A DNA stretch of 35,028 nucleotides. It comes from Cylindrobasidium torrendii FP15055 ss-10 (lineage: Eukaryota; Basidiomycota; Agaricomycetes; Agaricales; Physalacriaceae). The stretch lies in contig KN880681.1 of the NCBI GenBank assembly GCA_000934385.1, forward strand, positions 1-35,028, in the 5' to 3' direction. Made by a program: the position numbers and the translations under genes. Positions 32,976 through 35,028 of this stretch are shown here, in pieces. Under the pieces are notes generated by a model that ran no database searches, was not told where the DNA came from, and worked only from the letters and a program-made list of their open reading frames with translations. Numbering within the stretch: position 1 is the stretch's first letter; each line of letters opens with the position of its first letter.

Positions 32976-33937
32976 TTAAGTGGCTTTTAGGTTTTCGTTA
33001 CTGCTGTCATTCCACTGGCCTGGAAATAAAGCAGTCACATCGTTTCCCTTCCAAAATTCCAGAGCTGTGAGCATGGCTGAGCCCCAGTCATAGGTGTCGT
33101 GCGCATCGTAAGACGCTGGCCCATCGACAAAGGTAATGATATGCGCATTCGAGAGCATGATAAACCCTTCCTCGACACCTTTCTTGATGAGCGCTCGAAG
33201 GGGATCATAGAAGCCCCGCACATTCAAAAGCACGACAGCTGCGTCGGGAGTCAAAACCTTGTCAACGACCTGCAATACGGGGGGTAACTGACGCTTGCGA
33301 TGAATGCCGAGTTGGGTCCATGTTGCCACCTCTAGAATCTATGATACACACTGAATATGAGTCGATGTAATAATCGGCGGCGATGAAGACAAAATCACCT
33401 CTTCAAATGTTCCAAGACCACCAGGAAGTCCCGCAAATCCAACAGATCTGCGGGCCATCTCGACCTTGCGCTCATGCATTGAGTGAACCATGACCTGGGC
33501 AGCGCTGTCAACCTCCGTGGTGTGTAGTGTAAAAAGGCTGCGTACCCGTTCATTCTGCAGATTATCGTATAGATTATGCACCATGTATATGGGCGAAGCA
33601 CGCACCATTGACCTCTGCTCTGGCGTAAGACCTTCGTGTTCGGCGAGCTTTTTGCGTCCACCTTCGCCTCCTCCCGCAGCAATTGCGTATGGGAGCACTC
33701 CAGTGACCGAGCCACCATTCAAAAGAACCGCTTTCGACACTGCGCCCATGATCCCATTGACGCCTCCGCCATAAATCAGACGTCTCTGCGCTTTGGCCAA
33801 GGCCCTACCCACAGCTACGATTCCGTTCACTGTTCAGTGATATTATTGGTGCGCCGAAGATGGTTCGTACAAATGGCAGCGTTCGTGTAGACCGCCTTGG
33901 TTCCAGAGCTCGAGCCACAGTAAACGGCGACAGACAT
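32976..33937 (-). CDS. LOG: LOG-family phosphoribohydrolase (cytokinin-activating type)
   Basis: Lysine-decarboxylase-like fold enzyme; characterised members hydrolyse cytokinin riboside 5'-monophosphates to free cytokinin and ribose phosphate. Model: exons 33937-33871, 33829-33606, 33554-33546, 33494-33399, 33338-33293 and 33238-32976, 234 aa. Motifs in order: [12 protein letters not shown] at the N terminus, [27 protein letters not shown] (Arg near 109) and PGGLGTFEE (124-132, the LOG signature), then [20 protein letters not shown] across an exon junction. The third exon is a 9-nt microexon (residues NER). The two 51-nt introns beside it are stop-free and read through in frame, so an unspliced form would add 34 residues. 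A single 111-nt intron skipping the microexon is also possible. In a fungus the product could be a cytokinin, but general nucleotide salvage or detoxification is equally open. Confidence 0.87.
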
Positions 33938-34714
33938 AATGATGGTGCTAATTCACGGAGACGCGCCGAGGTCATCACGATGACTCCAGGGGACCGGGAA
34001 ACAACACGGACCGGGATCCGAAACAAATAATCAAGTTTCGCGATATTTACAGACTCGACAGTGCTACACAAAATGATACCTGCGATACTAATTAAAAGAG
34101 GTTTTACACATATTTAAGATGCCCATGATTTACCATTTCCGCATTTTGGTAGGTCGGGATTGCCTGCGTTGGTCTGATTCCTTGACTCTTGAGAGCTAGA
34201 TGTCACGTAGTGGAAACGCAATTCGGACACATTGGAGTGGTATATGAATAGCATCCCAACGGTAAACTACCAAATATGCCAGCGACAAAGCTTTACTACT
34301 ACAGCTACCCAATTTGGAAGTCATGCCGTAACGCGATCGCGCCAAACAGCCGGTTCGGTGGTTAAGGGTAGCTCAGCGCTTAGCGCTCAGCACCGAAGAT
34401 AGAGCTGTGAAATCTAGATTTACTGATTCTACCTAGTGTTTAGACTTATACGTCCTATAGGTGGCAAAGTGATAAGACTCACAGGAAGCTTAGTTACGTG
34501 TGGTACCAGGTACGCAGCATGATACTGTAAGAGGTAAACAGGTTCTACGATTTCAAATCCTGACCCATTCAGTCACGTCTACAGTCCGTGACCTGCGCTG
34601 TACCCAACGTGTTCTATGTAGCTAATCTGGAGCTATTGGAGGTCAAAACCATTGGATGTTTCTTCTTGCAGGATATTGGTGGCCAAGTAATTATTACTAC
34701 GAAAGTCCTTTTGA
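33938..34714. other. Intergenic, nothing supported
   Basis: 5' flank of the LOG gene, then AT-rich DNA up to the repeat. A short GC-rich segment with two AGCGCT palindromes near 34376-34386 is not part of any structure I recognise. Confidence 0.45.
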
Positions 34715-35028
34715 CACCATGAGCCCGAGACCAATTTATTCTCAATCAGTTATTTGGTTAAAGTCAGTAAAACACTTGGTCGCCTGCCAAAACAACTGCC
34801 TGCTGACTATCATGCGTTTCTCGAGTCCGTGTGATTTTGATGCGCTCACGCACGGAACTCATTCACACTTCTTCAGTCAAACGGAAGCCCAATGAAAATG
34901 AGCCATACTATTCATCTGGGGTATAAGATGAAAGCTCTAAGGTCACGGTACTCTTGTAAGTTGTTGTTATTACTATTAGGTTTGTTGAATGACATCATGC
35001 AAGTCACATGAACGACTGGCGTTTGACC
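34715..35028. repeat. 314-bp direct repeat, copy 2, at the window end
   Basis: Identical by eye to 14262-14575 and in the same orientation. The window ends while identity is still perfect, so the repeat probably extends further. If the window end is a contig end, the assembly broke in the same repeat here and at the internal gap. Confidence 0.93.

Noticed and set aside
34340..34400. Palindromic AGCGCT repeats suggesting a tRNA-like or hairpin structure
   Set aside because: No acceptor stem, anticodon arm or T-arm consensus could be aligned.

Overview
The window is nuclear DNA from a filamentous fungus, most probably a mushroom-forming basidiomycete (Agaricomycetes). The basis is an intron-rich gene style with introns of about 41-75 nt, a divergent H4/H3 histone pair interrupted by introns, degenerate leucine-rich F-box genes, an etherase-like glutathione transferase, a LOG-type phosphoribohydrolase, and a transcription factor combining C2H2 and Zn2Cys6 fingers. 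No prokaryotic, viral or plasmid signature was seen. All multi-exon models were assembled by hand from splice sites, reading-frame continuity and family motifs; no transcript data were available.

Layout, left to right: a mitochondrial rhomboid protease (minus, 716-2135) diverges from a METTL21/EFM6-type methyltransferase (plus, 2212-3283). Next come a single-exon F-box protein (plus, 3499-5325), the divergent H4 (minus) and H3 (plus) genes around a 332-bp shared promoter, a SRPBCC-fold protein (plus, 7265-7903), a second F-box protein (minus, 8853-10204) and an F-BAR/RhoGAP protein (minus, 11390-13824). An assembly gap of exactly 100 N (14580-14679) follows. A 314-bp repeat abuts its left side and a truncated second H3 gene its right side; the same repeat recurs at the very end of the window. 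The second half holds a zinc-finger protein (plus, 16734-17393), an Sds3-like subunit of the Sin3/Rpd3 deacetylase complex (minus, 18187-19231), the dual-finger transcription factor (minus, 21551-23318), a glutathione transferase (minus, 26290-27107), nucleoporin Nup85 (plus, 28888-31515) and a LOG-family enzyme (minus, 32976-33937).

Most genes are core eukaryotic functions: chromatin, nuclear pore, Rho signalling, mitochondrial proteolysis and protein methylation. They sit side by side without operon-like logic. H3/H4 is the one functionally coupled pair; the rhomboid and methyltransferase genes may also share a very short promoter. The genome-level oddities are more striking than any single gene. 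They are an excess of GC-AG introns (three well supported and one probable among about 46), donor sites rich in C at +4, several stop-free introns whose length is a multiple of three, 9-nt and 12-nt microexons, and H3 copies whose similarity stops right after the stop codon. I found no convincing undescribed multi-gene system.
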